A stretch of 64,000 bases of DNA, from the NCBI RefSeq assembly GCF_036402745.1, contig NZ_DASWSJ010000297.1, positions 7,335 to 71,334 on the forward strand, given 5' to 3'. The translations under genes and the position numbers were made by a program. Numbering within the stretch: position 1 is the first letter of the stretch; every line of letters begins with the position of its first letter. Positions 18,654 through 26,051 of the stretch are shown piece after piece. This DNA is from Actinophytocola sp036402745. GTDB taxonomy: Bacteria > Actinomycetota > Actinomycetes > Mycobacteriales > Pseudonocardiaceae. A model generated the notes under the pieces. It saw only the letters and a list, made by a program, of their open reading frames with translations. It was not told the DNA's origin and ran no database searches.

Positions 18654-19552
18654 GCCCGTGCCGGGGTGAGCAGGTCGACCGACATCGGGAGGGTGGGGTG
18701 CGGGGCGACGGAGTCGAACTCGTGGGAGACGTGACCGGGCTGCGTGAGCTTGCGCGTGAACAGCACCAGCATGTCCCGCTGCGCCGACGTGGTCGGGTCC
18801 TTGCGCATGATGGTCGACACGCTGTGCTTGCGCTCGTGGTCGACGATCAGGATCGTGTCAAGGAAGTCGCGATGCTGCCACTGCCCGATCGCGAGCTCCG
18901 GGTCGATGTCGTACCACTGGGTGGCGTTGCGCTCGCGCATGTCGTGGATGCGGGTGACCGCGCTGTCGTCGGTCATGTTCTCGCTGCCCAGCAGCACGGT
19001 CATCGTGTGGTCGACACCGTCGCTGTGCACGCCCTCCAGCGCGGGTTCCCCGGTGTGCTCGTTGTCGGTGGTGGTCCTGGTGTGGAACGCCGTGCAGATC
19101 CACTTGTCCAGGTCGTAGTCGAGACCGGGCCGCTGGACGATCTCGATGTCGTCGACGACGAGGTGCTTGAACACCAGCAGCGCCTGGAACGTGGGGTTGA
19201 GCTGGGTGTTGGCGTCGATCTCGGCGAAGCGGCGGACCTTGCCCGAGTCGTGCCGGACGAAGTCCTCCTCGGTGGTGAGGATGAACGGCTGGAACTCCGT
19301 GCGGTACGCCGTGCCGGCGCCGGTGTCCAGGCAGAAGCGGCCGTTGCGCGCCTTGCGGAAATCCAGCGTCGGATCCGGCGGGAGGCCCTCGCTCACCTTC
19401 CTGAACTCCGCGACGCTTTGCGGTGTCGAGCCGAACGCGGACAGAATTTCGATCAGGTGCTCGCCCTTGACGAAGGCCGCCCGGTCACGGGTGTACCTCG
19501 CCTTGATCTCGTTGATCTCGGCCAGCGCTGTGTCGAGGTCCAACCTGAGCAT
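18650..19552 (-). CDS. Fe(II)/2-oxoglutarate amino acid hydroxylase (PF10014-type, GetF/IDO-like)
   Basis: A 300-residue protein of the 2OG-Fe dioxygenase group that includes L-isoleucine 4-hydroxylase and, as I recall it, the pipecolate hydroxylase GetF of GE81112 biosynthesis. The iron-binding HxD is His176/Asp178 in GVHSDGVDHTMT; other family blocks are EDFVRHDSGKVRRF, WICTAFH and FLDTILIVDHERKHS. It probably hydroxylates a free aliphatic or cyclic amino acid at an unactivated carbon using O2 and 2-oxoglutarate. AAAGGA lies nine bases before ATG 19552. It is coupled to the downstream PLP enzyme gene by a 4-bp overlap. The substrate is unknown; a beta- or gamma-hydroxy amino acid building block is the reasonable expectation. 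Confidence 0.82.
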   Translation of the reverse strand: MLRLDLDTALAEINEIKARYTRDRAAFVKGEHLIEILSAFGSTPQSVAEFRKVSEGLPPDPTLDFRKARNGRFCLDTGAGTAYRTEFQPFILTTEEDFVRHDSGKVRRFAEIDANTQLNPTFQALLVFKHLVVDDIEIVQRPGLDYDLDKWICTAFHTRTTTDNEHTGEPALEGVHSDGVDHTMTVLLGSENMTDDSAVTRIHDMRERNATQWYDIDPELAIGQWQHRDFLDTILIVDHERKHSVSTIMRKDPTTSAQRDMLVLFTRKLTQPGHVSHEFDSVAPHPTLPMSVDLLTPARA

Positions 19553-19592
19553 GCTGCCGATCCTTTCGTTGCTGTGGAAGACTTCTCGCGTG

Positions 19593-20507
19593 CTACCGGG
19601 TGACCGTGCCTTCGCGGAGACGGGAGACCATGTGCATGGCCGCCTCGACCGGGCTCTCCCCGGTGTGCTCGTCCGCCGCGCCGGCCCCGCTCGCCGCGTT
19701 GAGCAGCCGGGCCCGGTCGTTCCACTCCCCGGCGCCGGCGAACGGGATCGAATCGCCTTCGCGGTACTCGGGGATCGGCCGGAAGTTGTTGACCCCGGGC
19801 ACCCGGTTTCCCCGTGCCAGCACGGGATCGAGGTACACCCCGTCGGCGAGTATGCGGGTCGACGCCGAGATGTAGCCGATGTCCAGCCCGCACCGGCGTT
19901 TCGGTGACGTGTTCGGCTCGGACGAGTGCAGCACGTTGGGGTGGTGGATGGACACGTCGCCGGGGTTCAGCTCTATGTCCACGATGCCGTTGCGCTCGAT
20001 CAGCTCGTCGACGATCCGCTGGTCGGACGCGGAGAACAGCAGGTTGGGTACGTCGTCGCGGCGGGACGGCTGGTAGATGGGCACGTCGGGGGTGCCGGGG
20101 ATGATCCGCAGGCAGCCGTTCTCCCGCGTGCTCGCGTCCACGGCCAGCCAGACCGTCAGCGCCTCGAGGGGGTCGAGCTTCCAGTACGCGCCGTCCTGGT
20201 GCCACAGGACCGCGTGCCCGTCGCGAGGTGGCTTGCAGATGTAGTGGGCGGTGAAGCAGGCCACGTCCGGGCCGAGGAGCTTCTCCGCGATGTCCACGAG
20301 GGAGGGTTCCAGGATCATCCGCACCCAGAACGCGTCGTTGCGGATCAGCGGGTGGTGCAGGTGCTCGGGGCGCAGCTCCGGGTACTTCGCGATCAGCCAG
20401 TCGACGTGCTGCCCGATCTCGGCGAGCAGGTCGGGATCGATGACGTCCCGGATGATCGCGTAGCCGTCGGTTTTGTAGTCCAGAACAGCCTGCTCGAGCT
20501 TGTCCAT
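19593..20507 (-). CDS. Phytanoyl-CoA dioxygenase (PhyH)-family oxygenase
   Basis: A 304-residue Fe(II)/2-oxoglutarate oxygenase. The iron site is His103 and Asp105 in LWHQDGAYWK, with a distal His in HHPNVLHSSEPN; an Arg after it (CGLDIG region preceded by KRR) can bind 2-oxoglutarate. PhyH-type enzymes in biosynthetic clusters hydroxylate, chlorinate or otherwise oxidise amino acids, sometimes bound to carrier proteins. The Asp in HxD makes this a hydroxylase rather than a halogenase, because halogenases have Gly or Ala there. It sits between the GFA gene and the second 2OG enzyme in the same operon (gaps of 16 and 40 bp), suggesting two successive oxidations of one precursor. The substrate is unknown. 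Confidence 0.82.
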   Translation of the reverse strand: MDKLEQAVLDYKTDGYAIIRDVIDPDLLAEIGQHVDWLIAKYPELRPEHLHHPLIRNDAFWVRMILEPSLVDIAEKLLGPDVACFTAHYICKPPRDGHAVLWHQDGAYWKLDPLEALTVWLAVDASTRENGCLRIIPGTPDVPIYQPSRRDDVPNLLFSASDQRIVDELIERNGIVDIELNPGDVSIHHPNVLHSSEPNTSPKRRCGLDIGYISASTRILADGVYLDPVLARGNRVPGVNNFRPIPEYREGDSIPFAGAGEWNDRARLLNAASGAGAADEHTGESPVEAAMHMVSRLREGTVTR

Positions 20508-20523
20508 TGCGTGTGGTGTCCTC

Positions 20524-20952
20524 TCACTCGGTCAGCACGTGCTTGCCAGCCGCGATGCTCTCTTCCCAGTTCTGGCCGTCGAATTCCACGAACTCGATGT
20601 GCTCGGCGGCCTCGAGGTCGAGGCACCGCGCGTTCACGCTGAAAAAGCCGGTGGGATGCGAGCGCGGACGGTAGAACGGCATGATTCCGCACACGGCGCA
20701 GAACGTGTGGTCGGCAATGCGGTTACCGAACCGGTAGGGCTTCAGGAACTCCTGGCCCTGGTGCAGTTCGAACCGCTCCTCGGGAATCATGAGCTCCTGG
20801 TGCCCCGATTTGTAGCAGATCCCGCAGTTGCACAGCGAGATGGTGAGGTTCCGGCTCGCGGCGACCGAGAAACGGACGCCGCCACAATGGCATTCTCCGT
20901 GGTACCAGATGCGTTCGATCGGATCATTTCCGATGCTTTCTGCGGTAGCCAT
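20524..20952 (-). CDS. GFA-domain zinc protein
   Basis: A 142-residue protein with the cysteine spacing of the glutathione-dependent formaldehyde-activating (GFA) domain: CHCG near the start (ECHCGGVRF), CNCGIC, and CAVCG (TFCAVCGIMPFY). These bind structural and catalytic zinc. Family members activate thiol adducts of formaldehyde or have no known role. ATG 20952 was chosen because GGAG lies eight bases before it and because it starts just ahead of the domain; the frame remains open upstream. It is the first gene of the minus-strand operon. In a pathway where amines and oxygenases may release formaldehyde, detoxification is possible, but this is a guess. Confidence 0.8.
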   Translation of the reverse strand: MATAESIGNDPIERIWYHGECHCGGVRFSVAASRNLTISLCNCGICYKSGHQELMIPEERFELHQGQEFLKPYRFGNRIADHTFCAVCGIMPFYRPRSHPTGFFSVNARCLDLEAAEHIEFVEFDGQNWEESIAAGKHVLTE

Positions 20953-20988
20953 GTCGTGCTCCAGCCAGTGGCCTGCGAGATGACATTC

Positions 20989-21018
20989 AGCATCGTCAGA
21001 CCGTGCGCCCGGTGTCAA
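20989..21018 (-). promoter_or_regulatory. Predicted promoter of the minus-strand operon (20952 to 15349)
   Basis: Read on the minus strand, TTGACA (21018-21013) is a perfect -35 box and GATGCT (20994-20989) can act as -10 with an 18-bp spacer, placing the transcript start near 20982, about 30 bases before the GFA start codon. It lies back to back with the repeat-containing plus-strand promoter, so one regulator bound between them could affect both operons. Confidence 0.5.
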
Positions 21019-21039
21019 GGAACACGCAGGTCGGAGTCG

Positions 21040-21094
21040 TTGACAATATGTCGACAGCGTATTGACAGGGTGTCGACCCGGCGCTTGCTACGTT
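21040..21094 (+). promoter_or_regulatory. SARP-type operator: four heptamers at 11-bp spacing, plus -10 box
   Basis: Four related heptamers start exactly 11 bp apart: TTGACAA (21040), TCGACAG (21051), TTGACAG (21062) and TCGACCC (21073). A -10 box, TACGTT, is at 21089-21094, nine bases after the last heptamer. SARP activators are known to bind direct heptameric repeats with 11- or 22-bp periodicity placed about 8 bp before the -10 element. Three SARP genes occur in this cluster, so one of them is the likely ligand. The site drives the long operon starting at 21178. Confidence 0.8.
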
Positions 21095-21177
21095 GACCCG
21101 AGTAAGGCGGGAATTCGTCTCCGGGAAATGCGATTCGACTGCCGGGGCATTCGTGAATTCGACTCGAAGGGGTGGCA

Positions 21178-22491
21178 GTGGAGCTCAACGGTCGTACCGC
21201 GGTCGGCTTCGAACAGGGCCGGACCAGCGACGCCAGCTGGTTCGACGACCTCACCCGGATCCGGTTCGCCGGACCCGTTTCGCCCGCGCACCGGGTACTG
21301 CCACGGGAGATGAACGTCGAGACCCTCGCGGTGCACGCCGGCACCTACGCCGACCCGGTCACCGGCTGCGTCGGCACCCCGATCTTCCAGACCAGCACGT
21401 TCCTGCTCGACAACGCCAGCTACGACGCGTTCGCCGACGGCGCGATGCGGGACGTGCCGATCTACACGCGGTACGGGAACCCCTCGCAGTGGGCCGTGCA
21501 GGAGAAGCTGGCGGCGCTGGAGGGCGGCCGGAGCGCGATGGTGACCTCGTCGGGCATGAGCGCGATCGCGAGCACGATCTACGCGCTCACCAACGGGGGC
21601 AGCCACATCATCTCCGCCTACGACGTCTACGGCGGCACGTACAACCTGCTGCGCGAGGACATGCCGTCGGCCGGTCGCGAGGTCAGCTTCGTCGACCCGA
21701 CCGACCTCGACGCGATCCGCGCCGCGGTGCGGCCGGAGACCCAGCTGCTGTTCTTCGAGACGCTGACCAACCCGCTGCTCAAGGCGCCGCCGATCCGCGA
21801 GATCGCGGAGATCGCCGCCGAGGCGAACGCGCTGCTCGTTGTGGACAACACGTTCCTGACCCCGGTGAACATGCGCCCGTTGGAGCTCGGCGCCGACATC
21901 GTCGTGCACAGCGCGACCAAGTACCTCGGCGGCCACAGCGACCTGACCGCCGGTGTCATCGTCGGCAGGCGCAAGTTCCTCGACCGGATCTGGGCGCAGG
22001 CGCTGCGGTTCGGCGGCTCGCTGGAGCCGCTGACCTGCTTCCTGCTGGAGCGCGGGCTGAAGACCCTGGCGCTGCGGGTGCGGCAGCAGAACGAGAACGC
22101 GCGCCGGATCGCCAGGTTCCTCACCACGCACGAGCGCGTCGCCGCCGTCTTCCACCCCGACGCGGGCGGTGCCCGGTACTCCGGCCTCGCCAGGGAGGAC
22201 TACCTCGGCTACGGCGGCATGGTCAGCTTCGAGGTCCGCGGCGGTGACGCGGCCGCGCTGGAGTTCATGAGCAGGCTTCGCCTGCCCCACGTGGCGACGA
22301 GCCTCGGCGGCGTCGAGTCGCTCGTCAGCATGCCGAGCAACACCTCGCACAGCTCGCTCACCTCCGGCCAGTGCGCGCGGATCGGCATCAACCCGGGACT
22401 GGTCCGGTTCTCTGCCGGGATCGAGCACGGGGACGACCTGATCGCCGACTTGCGCGACGCGCTCGACAGCCTGGACGGAAAGGGCGAGTAG
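21178..22491 (+). CDS. Cystathionine gamma-synthase/lyase-family PLP enzyme
   Basis: A 437-residue Cys/Met-metabolism PLP enzyme. After a short extra N-terminal segment (about 44 residues) the family start MNVETLAVHAG appears. The PLP lysine is Lys248 in HSATKYLGGHSD, with VDNTFLTP before it and GGVESLVSMP near the C-terminus. These enzymes catalyse gamma- or beta-substitution and elimination on homoserine or cysteine derivatives; in secondary metabolism, relatives join carbon nucleophiles to activated homoserine. GTG 21178 was chosen because GAAGGGG lies six bases before it; GTG 21172 is too close to that site, and ATG 21310 would remove the extension. It is the first gene of the main operon and directly abuts the OsmC-like gene. 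The reaction in this pathway is unknown. Confidence 0.82.
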   Translation: MELNGRTAVGFEQGRTSDASWFDDLTRIRFAGPVSPAHRVLPREMNVETLAVHAGTYADPVTGCVGTPIFQTSTFLLDNASYDAFADGAMRDVPIYTRYGNPSQWAVQEKLAALEGGRSAMVTSSGMSAIASTIYALTNGGSHIISAYDVYGGTYNLLREDMPSAGREVSFVDPTDLDAIRAAVRPETQLLFFETLTNPLLKAPPIREIAEIAAEANALLVVDNTFLTPVNMRPLELGADIVVHSATKYLGGHSDLTAGVIVGRRKFLDRIWAQALRFGGSLEPLTCFLLERGLKTLALRVRQQNENARRIARFLTTHERVAAVFHPDAGGARYSGLAREDYLGYGGMVSFEVRGGDAAALEFMSRLRLPHVATSLGGVESLVSMPSNTSHSSLTSGQCARIGINPGLVRFSAGIEHGDDLIADLRDALDSLDGKGE

Positions 22492-23472
22492 ATGAGGAAC
22501 AGCTTCTACACCGCCGGGTTCAGCGAGGTCATGCACGAGGTCAAGGAGGACCCGGCCGAGGCCGCCTACCGGTACACCGCGTCCGCGACCGCGTCCCCGC
22601 TGCGTGGGCTGACGGCCACGATCGGCCCCGCGCTGTTCGGCACCGTCAAGTCCGCGAGGAACCTGTCCGTCGCGCTCGCCGCGGATGGCGAGGACGGACC
22701 ACGGCCGATGGACCTCGCGCTGACCGGCATCGCGGCGTGCGGCGTGACCACGCTGCTCGGCGGTGGCAGCGCGCAGGAGATCATCTTCGACGCCGCGGAG
22801 ATGGTGATCTCCTACGACACCGGGTCCGTGCGTTGCCTGCTCGAGATCGACGGCGCCGCGGACCGGGACCGGCTGGCCACGCTGGTCGAGCAGATGCGGG
22901 GCTTCAGCCCGAACATGGCGACCATGACGCTCGCGGTGCCGATGGCACTGCGGCGCGAGGCAGACAAGCGGACCGAGGACGTCGGCGACGTCGAGGCCGA
23001 GCTCACGCCCGCGCCGACCGCCCGCCGGGTCAGGTGGATCAGCAGCACGCAGCTGGAGTCCCACCCGGCGGACGCGCCCGGCGCGGTGGCGCTGCGAGTC
23101 GACCAGCCCAAGCAGCTCACCGGCGTCGACTGGGGCCCGAACCCGCAGGAGTACCTCGTGATGGGCCTCGCCGCGGACGTCGCGGCGCACCTGTACCGGC
23201 TCACCGCGCAGCTGACCGGCGAGCGGCACACCTGGGAGGTCCGGACCAGTGCGTGCGAGGACATGCGGGGCCTGCTGCTCAAGGAGCTGGACTTCGTCTT
23301 CCTCCAGGACGTCGAGTGCACCGTCGTGGTGCCGGCGGCGCTGCGGGACGACGCGGTCACCGACAAGATCGTCCGCACCGCGTTCGCGCGGTCCGCGGTC
23401 CGGGATCTGATCACGCGGCCGCACCCGCCCGCGGTTGACCTCGTGCACGTAGGCGACGAGGTGGTCCCGTGA
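22492..23472 (+). CDS. OsmC-like protein, apparently two fused OsmC-type halves
   Basis: A 326-residue protein. The N-terminal half has the OsmC-type helix PMDLALTGIAACGVTTLL with Cys83 at the peroxidatic position; the C-terminal half repeats the pattern as GPNPQEYLVMGLAADVAAHL, where the cysteine is Ala or Asp. OsmC proteins are usually about 140 residues and reduce organic hydroperoxides as homodimers, so this looks like a fused pseudo-dimer with one live site. The ATG directly follows the stop of the PLP enzyme gene, and the stop overlaps the N-monooxygenase start, so the three products are made together. A conserved PLP/OsmC/N-monooxygenase trio suggests a shared reaction sequence, perhaps on a reactive thiol or N-hydroxy intermediate. 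No function is established. Confidence 0.65.
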   Translation: MRNSFYTAGFSEVMHEVKEDPAEAAYRYTASATASPLRGLTATIGPALFGTVKSARNLSVALAADGEDGPRPMDLALTGIAACGVTTLLGGGSAQEIIFDAAEMVISYDTGSVRCLLEIDGAADRDRLATLVEQMRGFSPNMATMTLAVPMALRREADKRTEDVGDVEAELTPAPTARRVRWISSTQLESHPADAPGAVALRVDQPKQLTGVDWGPNPQEYLVMGLAADVAAHLYRLTAQLTGERHTWEVRTSACEDMRGLLLKELDFVFLQDVECTVVVPAALRDDAVTDKIVRTAFARSAVRDLITRPHPPAVDLVHVGDEVVP

Positions 23473-24722
23473 GCACCGAGGTCCTCGCGGTGGGCGCGGG
23501 GCCGGCGAACCTGAGCTTCGCGGCCCTCGCCGACCCGATCCCCGGCTGCCGCGTCACCGCCGTGGAGGCGCGCAAGTCCGTGTCCTGGCACGACGGCCTG
23601 CTGTGGGGCGACTCGCGGCTGCAGGTCGACGGGGTGAAGGACCTGGTGAGCCTCGTCGACCCGCGCAGCAGGTTCAGCTTCCTGAACTTCCTGCACGAGG
23701 AGGGCAGGCTCTACCGGCACCTCATCGCGAGCGTCGGCCACGTGAGCCGCAAAGAGTTCGACCAGTACTTCACGTGGGCGGCGCAGCTGCTCGGCGTGTG
23801 CCTCGACGAGGCGGTCGAGGCCGTCGAGCACGACGGGACCGGGTTCGTCGCGCACACCAGCCGTGGTGTGCGCCGCGCCGACCACCTCGTCATCGGGGTG
23901 GGCCAGGAGCCGTGTGTGCCGGCGTGCGCGCGGGACCTCACCAGCCCCCGGGTCTGGCACGCCGCCCGGCACATCGACCGCGGCCTCCCGGTCGGCGGCC
24001 GGGACGTGCTGCTGGTGGGCGGCGGGCAGAGCGCAGGCGAGGTCGCGCTGGACCTGCTCTCCGGCCGCACCGGCGTGCCGCGCCGCCTGACGTGGATCAC
24101 CGGCGCCACCGGCTTCGCCCCGCTCGACGAGTCGCCGTTCGCCAACGAGTGGTTCAACCCGCGGTTCGTCGAGTACTTCCGCGACCTGACCGCGGATCAG
24201 CGGCTGCGGCTGCTCGACCGGCAGCGCGCGGCCAACCACGGCGTCACGAACGAGCTGCTCACCAGGTTGTACCGGCGGCTGTACGAGCTGGACTACCTGA
24301 CCGACGCCGTGTTCAGCCACGAACTGCTCGCCGGTTCCCGGCTGACCGGGCTCACGGAGGAGCCGGGTGGCTTCCGCGCGGTCGAGACCGACACCGTCAC
24401 CGGCGCGGTCCGGGAGACCCGGGGCGACCTGGTCGTGCTGGCGACCGGGTACCGGACCGGGCGGCCGGGGTTCATGGCGCCGCTCGCGGACAGGTTGCCG
24501 TGCGACGGCGACGTCTACGCGGTGGGCGGCGACTACCGCGTGGACTGGGACGGCCCGGCCGCCAACCGGATCTACGTACAGAACCTGGCGAAGCACAGCC
24601 ACGGCGTCGCCGACCCGAACCTCGGACTCGCCGCGTGGCGTGCCGCCGTGATCGTCAACAGCCTGCTCGGCCGCGAGCTCTACGCGCTCAAAGGGGACGA
24701 CATCACCCTGTCCTTCGAGTGA
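23469..24722 (+). CDS. Flavin-dependent amine N-monooxygenase (ornithine/lysine N-hydroxylase family)
   Basis: A 417-residue class B flavin monooxygenase. FAD binds at GAGPANLS (residues 8-15); the family block LQVDGVKDLVSLVDPRSRFS with FLNFL matches ornithine N5- and lysine N6-hydroxylases; NADPH binds at GGGQSAGEVALDLL; the C-terminal ATGYRTG motif is present. It should hydroxylate the side-chain amine of a diamino acid with NADPH and O2. It starts with GTGA overlapping the OsmC gene stop. N-hydroxy amines are precursors of hydroxamates, nitro groups, oximes and N-N bonds. No KtzT-like piperazate synthase or cupin/MetRS hydrazine synthetase is present, so the fate of the N-OH group is open. 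Confidence 0.87.
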   Translation: MSTEVLAVGAGPANLSFAALADPIPGCRVTAVEARKSVSWHDGLLWGDSRLQVDGVKDLVSLVDPRSRFSFLNFLHEEGRLYRHLIASVGHVSRKEFDQYFTWAAQLLGVCLDEAVEAVEHDGTGFVAHTSRGVRRADHLVIGVGQEPCVPACARDLTSPRVWHAARHIDRGLPVGGRDVLLVGGGQSAGEVALDLLSGRTGVPRRLTWITGATGFAPLDESPFANEWFNPRFVEYFRDLTADQRLRLLDRQRAANHGVTNELLTRLYRRLYELDYLTDAVFSHELLAGSRLTGLTEEPGGFRAVETDTVTGAVRETRGDLVVLATGYRTGRPGFMAPLADRLPCDGDVYAVGGDYRVDWDGPAANRIYVQNLAKHSHGVADPNLGLAAWRAAVIVNSLLGRELYALKGDDITLSFE

Positions 24723-24756
24723 CGGCCTTGCCCCGCAGTGGAAAGGAGCCCATCCG

Positions 24757-26019
24757 GTGACGGAACAAGCCCAGTCCGGCGGCGTCCGGGCGTACCGCGA
24801 CGTGCTCGCGATACCCGTCGTGGCGTGGTCGGTCCTGCCGATCTTCGTGGCACTTCTGCCCATGGCCGGTATGGCGGTGACGCTGACGCTGCACGTGGTG
24901 GCGGTCCTGGACAAGGGCTACCTCGCCGCCGGGTTCGTCGGCACCGCGACGACGATCGGGACGATGCTGGGCGCGCCGCTCGTCGGGCGGGCGCTGGACC
25001 GGCACGGCCTGCGGCCCGTGGTCGCGGTGTGCGGCGCGGTGTCGGCCGCGTTCTGGCTCGCCATCCCGTGGCTGCCGTACGAGGTGCTCGTGGTCGCCGC
25101 GTTCCCGGCCGGGGCGCTGATGGTGCCGGTGAACTCGATCGCCCGCCAGGTGGTCGCGGCGTCGGTGCCGGCCGACAAGCTCCGCGCCGCGTTCTCGCTG
25201 GAGACGATCCTGATCGAGCTGTCGTTCATCCTGGGCCCCGCCATCACGGTCCTGGTCGCGGCTGAGGTGTCGACCACGGCCGCGCTGACCGGCATCGGTG
25301 TCGTCGTCGCGGTCGTCGCCGCGGTGCTCTACCACCGGAACCCGCCGATCCGCGGCGAAGCCGGGCCGACCGAGGAGACCGGCACGGCCGAGGAGCCCGG
25401 ACCCGCTGACGGGGCACGCAGGCGTGGCCTGCTCAACCGGAACCTGGTCGCGACGCTGTTCATCTCGGTCAGCGCGCTGTTCGTGCTCGGCGGCCTCGAA
25501 CTCGCCGTGGTCTCCACGCTGCGGGCGGGCGGCGAGGTCGAGTGGACCGGCGTGGTGATGGCGATCGGCGCGGCCGCCTCGATCGCGGGCGGTCTCGTGT
25601 ACGGCGCCGCCAAGCGCGCGGTACCCCAGCTGCTGCTGGTGGCGCTGCTCGCCGTGCTGGTCCTGCCCGGCGCGCTGGCCGGGCAGGCCTGGTGGCTGCT
25701 CGCGCTCGTCCTCGTGCCGAACCAGCTGGTGTGCACCCCGACGTTCGCGGCGACGACCGAGAACGTCATCCGGCACGCGCCGCCGGAGGCCCGCGGCGCG
25801 GCGACCGGCCTCTACGACTCGGCGACCCGGCTCGGTATCGCGGTCAGCGCACCGGTGGTCGGGTTCGTCATCGACAACTCGTCCCCCGCATGGGGTTTCG
25901 TCGCCGCGGGGCTTGGCGGCCTGCTGCTCGCCGGCATCGGTGCGGCGCTGACGGGTCCGGCTGCGCCACCAGCGCCACAGCCGGAGCAGGCGGGCGAGGC
26001 GCACCTCGCCACCTCGTGA
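24757..26019 (+). CDS. MFS transporter (probable product exporter)
   Basis: A 420-residue membrane protein with about 12 hydrophobic segments arranged as two six-helix halves separated by a charged loop (NPPIRGEAGPTEETGTAEEP, about residues 192-212). The loop between helices 2 and 3 has GRALDRHGLRPV, a version of the MFS signature GxxxDRxGRR. AAAGGAG lies before GTG 24757. Its place in the middle of the biosynthetic operon points to efflux of the peptide, and thus to self-protection. It has no extracellular domain, and substrate specificity cannot be read from the sequence. Confidence 0.85.
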   Translation: MTEQAQSGGVRAYRDVLAIPVVAWSVLPIFVALLPMAGMAVTLTLHVVAVLDKGYLAAGFVGTATTIGTMLGAPLVGRALDRHGLRPVVAVCGAVSAAFWLAIPWLPYEVLVVAAFPAGALMVPVNSIARQVVAASVPADKLRAAFSLETILIELSFILGPAITVLVAAEVSTTAALTGIGVVVAVVAAVLYHRNPPIRGEAGPTEETGTAEEPGPADGARRRGLLNRNLVATLFISVSALFVLGGLELAVVSTLRAGGEVEWTGVVMAIGAAASIAGGLVYGAAKRAVPQLLLVALLAVLVLPGALAGQAWWLLALVLVPNQLVCTPTFAATTENVIRHAPPEARGAATGLYDSATRLGIAVSAPVVGFVIDNSSPAWGFVAAGLGGLLLAGIGAALTGPAAPPAPQPEQAGEAHLATS

Positions 26020-26051
26020 CCGTCCAGAACGGCAACCGAGAGGACACGAAC

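Noticed and set aside
23469..24722. Piperazate biosynthesis (KtzI-like N-hydroxylase)
   Set aside because: No KtzT-like heme N-N cyclase is in the window, so only N-hydroxylation can be supported.
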